64,000 nt of DNA from Cohnella mopanensis (lineage in GTDB: Bacteria > Bacillota > Bacilli > Paenibacillales > Paenibacillaceae): positions 98,752-162,751 of the forward strand of contig NZ_JAKRWM010000017.1 of the NCBI RefSeq assembly GCF_022352055.1, given 5' to 3'. The notes under the pieces were generated by a model that worked only from the letters and a program-made list of their open reading frames with translations, had not been told where the DNA came from and did no database searches. Shown one piece after another: positions 42,760 through 51,394 of this stretch. Position 1 is the stretch's first letter. Each line of letters opens with the position of its first letter. The translations under genes were made by a program, and so were the position numbers.

Positions 42760-44553
42760 TTACTCGTTAGAATGATCTTCCGTTGTCGCCGGTAAAATCA
42801 TGAGGACTCTTGTTCCGCCCCCCGGCCGCTGCTCGAAGCTTAAGCCGTAGCTATCCCCGAAATGCAGCTTGATCCTTTTGTTAACGTTCAGAATGCCGAA
42901 GCCTTCCCGGGTATGGGTTCCATTCGCGATAGCGTTCAATTTGGCGATATCCGCCGTCTTGAACCCGTTATCCTCGATTGCTATCCACACTTCTCGCTCC
43001 CTGGCTTTAATCGATATCCACAGCTGACCCTCGTTGTCCATTTTGCGGATTCCGTGAATAATCGCATTCTCGACGAGCGGTTGAAGGACGACTTTCGGAA
43101 TGAGATACGGCTTAGCTTCGTCGTCTATGTCCCAATGTGTCGTGAAAACATAGTTATTCCGCTTCAGTTGCAATCGCAAATAGGCTTCAATATGGTTAAG
43201 CTCTTCCGCGATCGGAATAAGGGTTTTCCCCCGGCTTAACCCGATGCGCATCAACAACGAGAGGTCTCTTATCATCTCGGCCGATTCCGCGTTGCCCTCG
43301 ATCGTCGTTCTCCAGAAGATCGATTCGAGCGTGTTATACAGCAAATGCGGATTAATCTGAGAATGCAGAATGGTCAGTTCTGCTTCCTTGTGCTTAAGCT
43401 CCAAATCGTATTTATCGTGTATCGTCTGATTAAGCCGCTTGGTCATCTCGATGAACGCGTTATTGAGCAATCCGATTTCGTCCCGTCGGTTTACCTTATA
43501 ATCGTTCGTGAGGGGTCTTCCGGGCTCAAACGAACGGCTCAGCCTGGCCAGCCTGGATAGCGGACTCAGAATATGCCTGAAAAAGTAAATGCTCGCGATC
43601 AGCAGAACGCAGAAATAGACGATCATCAAATAATTGACGAGTTGCCTCATCGATTCGTGCTCGCCGATGATCGAACTAATCGGAATCTTAAAGAGAAGCT
43701 TGGTATCGCTATTCCAGCTCTTGTGAATCGCGTACAAATAAGATTCGCTCCCAGTGCGATCGATGTATACGCCTTCAGAGGAACGGAATATATGCTGCGG
43801 AAGTCTGAAAATGGAGCCGATGTCGAGGCCGGAAGTGTTCGCCAGCACTTCGTTCGCTTGATTCAAGAGGACGATTTGCCCGTCCTTCGGAATCTTGAGC
43901 GACTCCAGGTCCTTCTGGAGCAACGCATCCAAGCCCGTCATCACGATGACGCCGCTCGGCGTTCCGTCGTCTAGATCGTTGTTCATGCTACGGATATAGG
44001 CAGCGGTCTTGATGCCTTTCCGATTATCCCCCAGTTGGTTCATAATCCGAATAATACCTGTTCCCCTTGCGTTAATCGCGTATTGGAACCAACTGCTCGA
44101 AGAAGTATCGCATGCGAAAAACACCCCGTTCAGCTTAACGTCGGAAGGAGGTGCAAAAGGATAATCATCCGCAATGGCCGGGATGAATACCGCAAAGTTA
44201 ATAGCGTTCTTGGAGTAGCTAGTAAGCAGCTTATCCAGCAGGAGATATTTCTGCAGCCGGTCATACTCGTTAAGCTCGGTCGTATCGAACATCAATTGCG
44301 TTTCCGGCGTGAACATCAGCTTCTCCGTCGTCCCGTCGACGGACATAATGTCCCGATCCAAGGTCAAATGGCTCGTCTTGACCAATTCAAACAGAGTATC
44401 GCCCATCTGGTCTTCAGTAATCTCCGCTACCTTCACAGAGACGATCCAGTAGGCAAGCAAGATCGGGATTACGATAAGGAAAATAATGAACACGATCAAC
44501 TTCTGAATCAAATTCATTCTCGTTAGCCATCTCAACATGATCGAATCATCCAT
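42760..44553 (-). CDS. YesM-type sensor histidine kinase
   Basis: 597 residues: TM helix (about 16-36), an extracytoplasmic sensor region (about 40-305), TM helix (about 308-328), HAMP (about 330-385), a His_kinase domain with the phosphoacceptor in HSQINPHLLYNTLES and an ATPase domain (VENAIIHGI; EDNG; GFGILNVNKRIKLHFG). It senses an extracellular sugar signal and phosphorylates the YesN regulator. ATG 44553 has weak support; ATG six codons in (44538) is possible. Confidence 0.92.
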   Translation of the reverse strand: MDDSIMLRWLTRMNLIQKLIVFIIFLIVIPILLAYWIVSVKVAEITEDQMGDTLFELVKTSHLTLDRDIMSVDGTTEKLMFTPETQLMFDTTELNEYDRLQKYLLLDKLLTSYSKNAINFAVFIPAIADDYPFAPPSDVKLNGVFFACDTSSSSWFQYAINARGTGIIRIMNQLGDNRKGIKTAAYIRSMNNDLDDGTPSGVIVMTGLDALLQKDLESLKIPKDGQIVLLNQANEVLANTSGLDIGSIFRLPQHIFRSSEGVYIDRTGSESYLYAIHKSWNSDTKLLFKIPISSIIGEHESMRQLVNYLMIVYFCVLLIASIYFFRHILSPLSRLARLSRSFEPGRPLTNDYKVNRRDEIGLLNNAFIEMTKRLNQTIHDKYDLELKHKEAELTILHSQINPHLLYNTLESIFWRTTIEGNAESAEMIRDLSLLMRIGLSRGKTLIPIAEELNHIEAYLRLQLKRNNYVFTTHWDIDDEAKPYLIPKVVLQPLVENAIIHGIRKMDNEGQLWISIKAREREVWIAIEDNGFKTADIAKLNAIANGTHTREGFGILNVNKRIKLHFGDSYGLSFEQRPGGGTRVLMILPATTEDHSNE

Positions 44554-44817
44554 CCTACATCCGTATTGTCAAACTTAAACGGCATCGCCGGTTTCAAGCC
44601 GGCAATAGTCGTTCGTATGGTGCATTCAGATGGCCTCTACACCCTATCATAGGAGTATCAAGTGCCGGGCACGATGTTAGATATTATGAATAAGCGGTGT
44701 TTTGTTACGATTCAGCGCTGTAATGAAGAGTTCGGGGTAACTAGTTGTATTTCCTACATCTAATCACAAAAATTGTAACGATATCCGGTAAATAAAGGCT
44801 CTCGACAAGCACACAAA

Positions 44818-44856
44818 GCAAAAAAGCTCCACCCACTTTCAATAAGGGGCGAAGCT
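44818..44856 (-). terminator. Intrinsic terminator after the MerR gene
   Basis: AGCTTCGCCC and GGGTGGAGCT pair with two mismatches on the minus strand, followed by TTTTTTG. The surrounding gap 44554-44884 holds no other feature I can name except a short GCCGG/CCGGC hairpin near 44590. Confidence 0.7.
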
Positions 44857-44884
44857 GTCCGGCGCAGCTGCGGCTTTCCATTGC

Positions 44885-45715
44885 TTACCCGTTCTTCTGG
44901 GCGTACAAGAAATCCTTAACGGCATTGTTTCTTAGGAGCAGAAGGCATGAAGCAACGGAATAGGCCATCTGGATAACGATCAATATAACAAGTCCGCTCG
45001 TCATATAAGATGAATCATAACCTCCCGTAAGCATGTAAAAGTGAATGATCACGCTTAACGCCGCGCCTATCGCAAACAGGTAACGGATCCACGTCACCCC
45101 CGCAACTAATGCGATGGATAACGCGATCTGGATGATGAGGGAGAATAGATTAAATTCAACGAACGAAGAGACAATCGTACTGACGACATTAAGGCCGGCG
45201 ATCGTAAATACGATAATTTTACCCATCGTATACTGCCTTTTCGACCGCTTTAGGTAGCGCTCGTATTCCAGTTCCCGCTCCTCTTTCGTCTCGCTGTCGT
45301 ATTTCCCGAAGTTAGGCGTAATATCCCGCTTTGGAAGCGGCAAGTTCGCGGAGATACTCTTCAATCTTCCGGCAAGCATGTCTACGCCGTTCAATCGGTT
45401 CAGCTCTATTTGAGCTAGTGCCCGAAGAATTTCCGATTTCGCTTGCACGTCCGCGCTCACGTTTAGTTTATAAGCCCCTACCACATCGGCAATCGTTTCC
45501 GGAGACTGTTTCATTTTTTTGATCTCCTCGATAGAGAAAAACAACTTGCGCAGGTCGGCGATCGTAGTCAGTTCGGCTATGTCCCTTTCCGAGTAATCGC
45601 GGTACTCCCTACCGTTCATTAGGCTCATCTGAGGATCGATCAGCTTCTCCTCGACATAGAACCGAATCGTCCTTTCCGTAAGTCCCGTGCGGGTGCAAAC
45701 CTCTTTCATTTTCAT
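44885..45715 (-). CDS. MerR-family regulator fused to a membrane domain
   Basis: 276 residues: MerR helix-turn-helix (1-70; EVCTRTGLTERTIRFYVEEKLI; SERDIAEL), a short linker, and four C-terminal TM helices (about 165-265). The effector is probably sensed in or near the membrane. ATG 45715 has GGAGGGG 9 bases upstream; earlier in-frame codons run back through the promoter and are rejected. Expression comes from a MerR-type promoter with a 19-base spacer, so it is likely autoregulated. Confidence 0.88.
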   Translation of the reverse strand: MKMKEVCTRTGLTERTIRFYVEEKLIDPQMSLMNGREYRDYSERDIAELTTIADLRKLFFSIEEIKKMKQSPETIADVVGAYKLNVSADVQAKSEILRALAQIELNRLNGVDMLAGRLKSISANLPLPKRDITPNFGKYDSETKEERELEYERYLKRSKRQYTMGKIIVFTIAGLNVVSTIVSSFVEFNLFSLIIQIALSIALVAGVTWIRYLFAIGAALSVIIHFYMLTGGYDSSYMTSGLVILIVIQMAYSVASCLLLLRNNAVKDFLYAQKNG

Positions 45716-45738
45716 GTTGAGCATCCCCTCCTGATCCA

Positions 45739-45769
45739 ACCTTACTTTCTTACGTAACGTAAGTGTCAA
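45739..45769 (-). promoter_or_regulatory. MerR-type promoter with 19-bp spacer and palindromic operator
   Basis: TTGACA (45769-45764) and TAAGGT (45744-45739) are separated by 19 bases. The spacer contains the perfect palindrome CTTACGT-T-ACGTAAG (45749-45763). The long spacer and the dyad are the signature of promoters that MerR proteins untwist. Confidence 0.8.
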
Positions 45770-45788
45770 CCTTATGAAGGTAAAAAGG

Positions 45789-46346
45789 TTACTCGAATGC
45801 CCCGTATTCCTCTTCGTTCGCAACACTCTGAATGTCGTCGGCACTAATACTGATATAACGGTATCCGTCGGCCGAACTTTTGCGTAATGCCTTTTCTTTC
45901 ATATACTTCGGACTCCCCTCGCCGGAATCCTCGTCGTAGATCAGAATAATGCCGTCCGTTTTCCTTAAGAGAAGCTCATCACGTGCGGTGAACTGCCATG
46001 GTCCGTTGTAAGGCTGCTTACTAACGGTACCGAGATAGTCAACGCCTTTCAATAACCGTTGGTAATACTCTTTTTTATCTTCCTTCCAATTCTCGTCCGG
46101 GTTGCTGAAAGCGGTAATGATCGATAATTTCAAATCGGGAAATCGTTCCTTGAGCTCGATGACGACTTCGCATGCCCACAAATCTACGCCGTACTGCCCT
46201 GGAGTAATAACCCATTCCAGCCCTTCCTCTATTAAAGGAATAAGCCTAGCCGTTATCGCTTTCTTAATGTAGGTAATGCCCTTGTGCTTCTGATCGAAAA
46301 TTCCCAGCTCATTGGCTCGATAACCAGTGATCAATACGTTTTTCAT
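45789..46346 (-). CDS. ypsA: YpsA family SLOG-domain protein
   Basis: 185 residues of the DUF1273/YpsA family, with LITGYRANELGIFDQ, GLEWVITPGQYGVDLWA and GSPKYMKEKA. YpsA belongs to the SLOG Rossmann fold and in Bacillus affects cell division and growth; the biochemistry is unknown. GAGGAG lies 13 bases upstream of the ATG. Upstream of the MerR gene but separated by its own promoter. Confidence 0.9.
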   Translation of the reverse strand: MKNVLITGYRANELGIFDQKHKGITYIKKAITARLIPLIEEGLEWVITPGQYGVDLWACEVVIELKERFPDLKLSIITAFSNPDENWKEDKKEYYQRLLKGVDYLGTVSKQPYNGPWQFTARDELLLRKTDGIILIYDEDSGEGSPKYMKEKALRKSSADGYRYISISADDIQSVANEEEYGAFE

Positions 46347-46440
46347 ATTTATGATGAAGCTCCTCGCCTATTCATTGCTAATGAATTCTCAACTTATCCC
46401 CTTATATTAGCAGATTGGGCGCCCTCCCATAATAGATAAC

Positions 46441-46474
46441 AAAAAGAACCATCTGCCTGAGATGGTCCTTCTTT
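46441..46474 (-). terminator. Intrinsic terminator after the DUF4309-like lipoprotein
   Basis: GGACCATCT and AGATGGTTC around CAGGC on the minus strand, followed by TTTTTG. Confidence 0.88.
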
Positions 46475-46483
46475 TCCGGTCGA

Positions 46484-47935
46484 TTATTTGCGCAAAATAG
46501 TCATCGAGCTAAGATTAGACGACTCGTTGGATGCGTAGAAATAAACACCTGTGTCTCCATAATGATAATCATAATAATATTCGCCAAGCATTTCATCGAC
46601 CCCTTGCGATTCCGGCTCGCCCATCGCCTTAACGACATCTTTGAAAGTAAGATTCTGCAAATGGTCTTGGTAAATGAGCAAAGAGAATAAGGAATCTTCC
46701 GACTCGATCGCCGCGGAGAAGCAGAAGGCAATATCCGTTGCTTGCTCGAATTGATAGAAATCTCCGCCTTCGTAATAGAAATTGCCCGTTTGTTTACCAA
46801 GAATGGAGGAAACCTCCGTTTTTTTCATCCCAAGAGAGACGTTAAGCCCGGGTATGTTCCCTTTAATAATTTGCTTTGGAAACTCCTCGTCGAGCACAAG
46901 CATTTTCGGTTTCTCGCCCTTTATGACCGCTTGTCCGTTCATAGAATTAACATTCAATTGCATCGGAACAAACTTGCCGCTCTTAAAAGCATAATTTACT
47001 TCCACTTCAGCTATGAAATCCGAATAATGCAAAGGCCCAAAGACTGTAAACGACTCTTTCAGCGCATAAGTATCATCGCTCGTTCTCACTGCAACCCGCA
47101 CAAAAGATTTCCATCCGATGCTACGGCTTTCCTGCGCCTTTTGTTCTGCCGTCAAATCTATGTATAGGTATTGCTCCAATAAATCCGAAGAGATCAGTAA
47201 GCGGTCTCCCGAAGCCACTGTCGTCGCAATATCGAACAATACAGTTTCTTGATTAAACAAATTCACCAACTGTCCTTGCTGATAAGAGATCAACGTGTCG
47301 AACGACCCTCCCGCCGAACCGCCTAGTCCGACAGCCGCTTTAACATCGGCTATTCCGTCTCCCGTGAAATCTCCTACGATGAGCTTGCTTGGTAAACCTG
47401 TCATAATGTCCGAATCTCCGCGTTCATATACGATCGTCTTGGTTCGCGGATTAAACACGAACAAATCGATATTCTCGTATTCGCCATTTTCCCCTAAAGA
47501 AGTGGGATTACCCTGCAGTATGATGATTTCGGGTTTCTTGTCTCCATCGACGTCCGCAATGACGCTATCGACGAGCTCTTTCCCTCCATGCCATCTCGAT
47601 GCTTCGAATTTCTTCAGATAAGCATCTTTCAGGGGCGCAAGAAATATGTTGCCCGCGTTAGTGGATTCCAGCCCTAACTCTAATACCTGTTCTGCCTTCT
47701 CGGGCTGCTGTTGAAGCTTGTATAGCTCGGACAGGACAACATAGCCGTCAGCATTCGTAGCATCTTCGACGACTACCTCATTCGCGAGCTTAAGAGCCTT
47801 GTCCACTTTCTGCTCGCTGGCATATTCCTTAGCTTTATCCAGTTTCTCCTGAGTTGTAAGCTCGCGGCCGCAACCAGACAATAAGAGCGCTAACAGCCCT
47901 ATTCCAAGCAAAATATACCTAACTTTCTTATACAT
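46484..47935 (-). CDS. Lipoprotein with TPR-like, FG-GAP-like and DUF4309-like parts
   Basis: 483 residues. Lipobox LLSGC (Cys22), a TPR-like helical segment (about 28-95), a beta-rich region with DVDGDKKPEII and DFTGDGIADVKAA (FG-GAP/VCBS-like calcium loops, 125-200), and a C-terminal region (about 360-483) with GLNVSLGMKKTEVSSILGKQ resembling DUF4309. Probably a cell-surface sensor or assembly protein. Single gene with its own terminator. Confidence 0.8.
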   Translation of the reverse strand: MYKKVRYILLGIGLLALLLSGCGRELTTQEKLDKAKEYASEQKVDKALKLANEVVVEDATNADGYVVLSELYKLQQQPEKAEQVLELGLESTNAGNIFLAPLKDAYLKKFEASRWHGGKELVDSVIADVDGDKKPEIIILQGNPTSLGENGEYENIDLFVFNPRTKTIVYERGDSDIMTGLPSKLIVGDFTGDGIADVKAAVGLGGSAGGSFDTLISYQQGQLVNLFNQETVLFDIATTVASGDRLLISSDLLEQYLYIDLTAEQKAQESRSIGWKSFVRVAVRTSDDTYALKESFTVFGPLHYSDFIAEVEVNYAFKSGKFVPMQLNVNSMNGQAVIKGEKPKMLVLDEEFPKQIIKGNIPGLNVSLGMKKTEVSSILGKQTGNFYYEGGDFYQFEQATDIAFCFSAAIESEDSLFSLLIYQDHLQNLTFKDVVKAMGEPESQGVDEMLGEYYYDYHYGDTGVYFYASNESSNLSSMTILRK

Positions 47936-48123
47936 GTGTCAATTGCCTCCGATGACTTTGGTTTGCTTCGATTATACAGAGTGTAAATATGGAGGGGACA
48001 GTTATAATTTTCCAGAAAACTCGCATCCGAACTCCACATGTGACATCGGTGACCTAGAGAGGTAAGATAAAAAGATATCCGGGACACTGCCCGATCAGAC
48101 TTCTACAATCGGAGGAGAGCATC

Positions 48124-49116
48124 ATGCGTTTCATAAGCAACCAGAACATGACAGACCCGTCGCTCAACCTGGCATTAGAGGAATACGTACTGCGTTCTCT
48201 GCCGGATGATGACGATTATTTGTTGTTTTACATCAACGAGCCCTCGATCATTATCGGCAAAAACCAGAACACGGTAGAGGAAATTAACGCGGATTACGTG
48301 GAGCAGAACGGAATTCACGTCGTTCGAAGGCTCTCGGGGGGCGGTGCCGTCTACCACGATCTCGGCAACTTGAACTTCAGTTTCATCATGAAGGATGACG
48401 GCCAATCGTTCCATAACTTCAAGAAATTTACCGAGCCGGTCGTTCAAGCGCTTCGCAAGCTAGGAGTGGAAGCCGAATTGACGGGACGTAACGATCTGCA
48501 AGTCGGCGAACGTAAAATATCGGGCAACGCGCAATTCTCCACGCGGGGTAAAATGTTCAGCCACGGTACGCTCTTATTCGATTCGGAGATGGATAACGTC
48601 GTCTCCGCGTTAAAAGCGAATGCCGAGAAATACGTCTCCAAAGCGACCAAGTCTATCCGTAGCAGAGTCGCGAACATTTCGGAATTTCTTGCGGAGCCGA
48701 TGACGATCGAGCAATTCAAACAAAGCTTGCTCACCTCGCTATTCGAGGGGCAGCAAAATGTTCCTAATTACGATTTAAGCGAGCAAGATTGGGTGAACGT
48801 ACGCAAACTTGCGGACGAGCGTTACCGAAGCTGGGAATGGAACTACGGACGTTCACCGGCGTTTAACGTTCGCCAGACCAAACGGATCGAGGGCGCCGGA
48901 ACGTTCGATGTCCGTTTGCTAGTCGAAGACGGTATCATTGCAAGCGCGACGATCTACGGCGACTTCTTCGGGAGGGGCGATATTGGCGAGTTGGCCGATA
49001 AGTTTGTAGGCGCTCGTTATGAAGCCAATTCTCTTCGCGCGCTGCTGGACGGAAATGACCTAACTTACTATTGCGGTCCGGTCACCAACGAACAATGGCT
49101 GGAGCTAATGCTATAA
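48124..49116 (+). CDS. lplJ: Lipoate-protein ligase
   Basis: 330 residues. The ligase motif RRLSGGGAVYHDLGNLNFS, KISGNAQF and HGTLLFDSEMDNV are characteristic of LplA/LplJ. It activates and attaches free lipoate to E2 domains such as OdhB in this window. GGAGGAGAG precedes the ATG. The C-terminal accessory domain is present (about 250-330), as in full-length enzymes. Confidence 0.95.
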   Translation: MRFISNQNMTDPSLNLALEEYVLRSLPDDDDYLLFYINEPSIIIGKNQNTVEEINADYVEQNGIHVVRRLSGGGAVYHDLGNLNFSFIMKDDGQSFHNFKKFTEPVVQALRKLGVEAELTGRNDLQVGERKISGNAQFSTRGKMFSHGTLLFDSEMDNVVSALKANAEKYVSKATKSIRSRVANISEFLAEPMTIEQFKQSLLTSLFEGQQNVPNYDLSEQDWVNVRKLADERYRSWEWNYGRSPAFNVRQTKRIEGAGTFDVRLLVEDGIIASATIYGDFFGRGDIGELADKFVGARYEANSLRALLDGNDLTYYCGPVTNEQWLELML

Positions 49117-49131
49117 AGAACGGATCGACGA

Positions 49132-49183
49132 CAAAAAAACCTAGCTCAGCGCCGGAATGAAATGATCCGGCGCAAAGCTAGGC
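49132..49183 (-). terminator. Long intrinsic terminator
   Basis: CCTAGCT-..-GCGCCGGA and TCCGGCGC-..-AGCTAGG make a long stem with small internal loops, followed on the minus strand by TTTTTTT. It serves the 49214-49621 gene and may also stop lplJ. Confidence 0.88.
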
Positions 49184-49213
49184 GCATCTATCGACGATTT
49201 CGTACAAACCCGC

Positions 49214-49621
49214 TTACTTTGCCCTCATTCGATTGTTTCTTGGATTGTGCTCGACTTCCGCTAACCCCAACTCTTCCATTAATGGGGGGATATACATCCC
49301 GAAGCGTCCGCGAAAACCTTTCTTTAAGCCATACCACCCTCCTACCGGATTATCCGGCGAACGTCCCCATGCTTCAACCGTTCCGTCTTTGGCGGGCTTC
49401 TGTTCATCCGCGCTGCCAAGCTCCATCCAGTCTCCATGTTCCTGAAGCATTTGCTGCAGGTCGGCCAGACAACGATAGTCATAATGCAGAACGGTTTTGC
49501 CTACGGTGCAAACCAATATATCTCGGCCGTCCTTAACGTCTTTATACATCTCATATTCCGAAGATTGAGGCGGGGTTTTCAATTTCCATGGATTTTCTTT
49601 CGTTCCGTAATCGGCTGTCAT
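49214..49621 (-). CDS. Conserved hypothetical protein (DUF6855-like)
   Basis: 135 residues beginning MTADYGTKENPWKLKTPP, with AEAWGRSPDNP-like and FRGRFGMYIPPLMEELGL segments. I believe this is the DUF6855 family but cannot verify it; function unknown. No signal peptide or TM helix. ATG 49621 has AGGAGG 7 bases upstream; the ATG two codons earlier is too close to it. Confidence 0.75.
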   Translation of the reverse strand: MTADYGTKENPWKLKTPPQSSEYEMYKDVKDGRDILVCTVGKTVLHYDYRCLADLQQMLQEHGDWMELGSADEQKPAKDGTVEAWGRSPDNPVGGWYGLKKGFRGRFGMYIPPLMEELGLAEVEHNPRNNRMRAK

Positions 49622-49645
49622 ATCCATTCCTCCTATTTGTTTGCT

Positions 49646-50896
49646 TTATAACGACCCAAAAACAATTACGCCTTCGTGCATTACGGCCTTCCTAATCGCC
49701 CTTCTGGCCACCGCTTCCGCCGAGCAACTCGCATCGACGAATACGACAGACGCCGCGTCGCCCACCGCAGGCCACGCCCTTTTCCCATCATCGCTCAGAG
49801 GCATCAATCCCCCCGTAATAAATCCAAGCGCGCGCGACAAGGTATATTCATCCGAATAGCGATATAGCTCCGCTAGACGCCCGGCTTTCTCCAAGTTGTC
49901 CCCGTTCCCGAACGGCGACCAGTGGTCGGTCAAGCTGTCCGTTCCTAGTTCTACCTTCACGCCTTTGCTATGCAGTAACGGAATCGGCATCATCGAACGC
50001 CCGATCGGCACGGTTGACGCGATAGAAATACCGGCTTCGGCGAACCGTTCGGCAAGCTTTTCCGCTTCCTGGGAAGCTGCGCTGGCAAATCCGAACGCAT
50101 GGCTAACCGTAACCCTTCCTTGCCAACCTGCTTCTATCGTCAAATCCGCCAGCCGATTCATCGTTGCGATGCCCGAAGCTCCCTGTTCGTGAAGGTGCAT
50201 ATCGATCGGTGCGTTCGTCTCGACGGCAAGGTTCATCATCGCCTGCAAAGAACGCTCCATATCCCCGTCGACGGCCGTCGGATCAAGCCCGCCAACATGC
50301 GTGGCACCCATGCTCATGGCTTGTCTGACTAAATCCGTGGATTGCGAGTACAGAAGGCCGTGCTGCGGGAAGGCGACGATCTCATGACTAAGCTTGCCTT
50401 GATAGGACTCCAACGCATTCATGGCGACTTCTAGCCCTTTCAAGCCGCTTGTCGGTTCAATATTCACGTGTCCGCGAACGAAAGTCGAACCCATTTTAAG
50501 CATCAATTCCAAGATTTTCTCCGCTCTACCGACCGCGGTCGGCAGAAGACGCGGAATCAGCTCCTTCTCTTCCTCGATCCGATCGAAAATGCTGCCGGCA
50601 GGATTAACCGCCTTCCAGGGGCCGCCATAGTAAGTCTTGTCCAGATGAATATGCATATCTCTGAAAGAGGGCAACAGTAGAAGCCCTTTGGCATCCATTC
50701 GAGTAAGCCTATCTTCCGATGGAATCGCTTCGAACGTAATCTCCGCTATTTTCCCGTTCTCCACTCGGAGATTAGCCAATCGGGTTTCCGTTTCCGTCAC
50801 TCTACCGTTCTCATAACGAAATCCGGTTTCCAGATTTACCTGTTGCAGCCAATAAGATGTTAAGTTCATAGGAGTATCGCTTTTTCTTGTTGTCAT
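49646..50896 (-). CDS. Cytosine deaminase-like amidohydrolase
   Basis: 416 residues of the amidohydrolase superfamily. Metal ligands are visible in RDMHIHLDKTYYG (HxH), PIDMHLHEQGASG, TVSHAFGF and ELGTDSLTDHWSPFG (Asp). The pattern matches cytosine deaminase and related hydrolases acting on ring C-N bonds. The start is uncertain: ATG 50896 or 50866, neither with a strong binding site. Transcribed after the GGDEF/TM gene pair with a 3-base gap. Confidence 0.88.
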   Translation of the reverse strand: MTTRKSDTPMNLTSYWLQQVNLETGFRYENGRVTETETRLANLRVENGKIAEITFEAIPSEDRLTRMDAKGLLLLPSFRDMHIHLDKTYYGGPWKAVNPAGSIFDRIEEEKELIPRLLPTAVGRAEKILELMLKMGSTFVRGHVNIEPTSGLKGLEVAMNALESYQGKLSHEIVAFPQHGLLYSQSTDLVRQAMSMGATHVGGLDPTAVDGDMERSLQAMMNLAVETNAPIDMHLHEQGASGIATMNRLADLTIEAGWQGRVTVSHAFGFASAASQEAEKLAERFAEAGISIASTVPIGRSMMPIPLLHSKGVKVELGTDSLTDHWSPFGNGDNLEKAGRLAELYRYSDEYTLSRALGFITGGLMPLSDDGKRAWPAVGDAASVVFVDASCSAEAVARRAIRKAVMHEGVIVFGSL

Positions 50897-50899
50897 TTT

Positions 50900-51394
50900 T
50901 TAAGAGAATCGCTTGTTATGAATTTGTTTGTACACTTCTCCGATCATTTCATTCTTCGTGGACGGCAAGATCAGAATACACGCGCAAATCTGCCTGTACA
51001 GTTCCGCTTTAATTTTCCCGTCCAACAGAAGTTGATCCAATAACGGAAGCCGAAACTGTTCGATCGGCAAATAAGCGATAAGCTGAGTATTTCCATGTCC
51101 GGCATTCAACAAAACGCGGATTCCGCTTAACTGCGGATAAATCATTGAACCGAATTCCTCCGCTGCCAGGAATTGTTCCTTCTTAGCCTGCATAATGTCC
51201 GGTTGGTTCGTAGGCAGAGAAACCGTATAGACCATTCTATCGAAGGAAAATTTTACGTCTTCCAGCTTATAACCCAATCGCAGCATTTTTTTCGATGATG
51301 AGAGGTTTAAGATTAACTTATATCCCGCTTTGCTGAAAAATAAACCAATCAAGAAAAGACCGAGCAAGCAACCGGACGCTATCATCGAGTTCAA
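50900..51394 (-). CDS. Single-pass membrane protein, function unknown
   Basis: 164 residues: N-terminal TM helix (about 5-24) and a cytoplasmic or surface domain (about 40-160) with no family I recognise. It overlaps the stop of the GAF-GGDEF gene by four bases, so it is coupled to it and may be its partner. Confidence 0.7.
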   Translation of the reverse strand: MNSMIASGCLLGLFLIGLFFSKAGYKLILNLSSSKKMLRLGYKLEDVKFSFDRMVYTVSLPTNQPDIMQAKKEQFLAAEEFGSMIYPQLSGIRVLLNAGHGNTQLIAYLPIEQFRLPLLDQLLLDGKIKAELYRQICACILILPSTKNEMIGEVYKQIHNKRFS

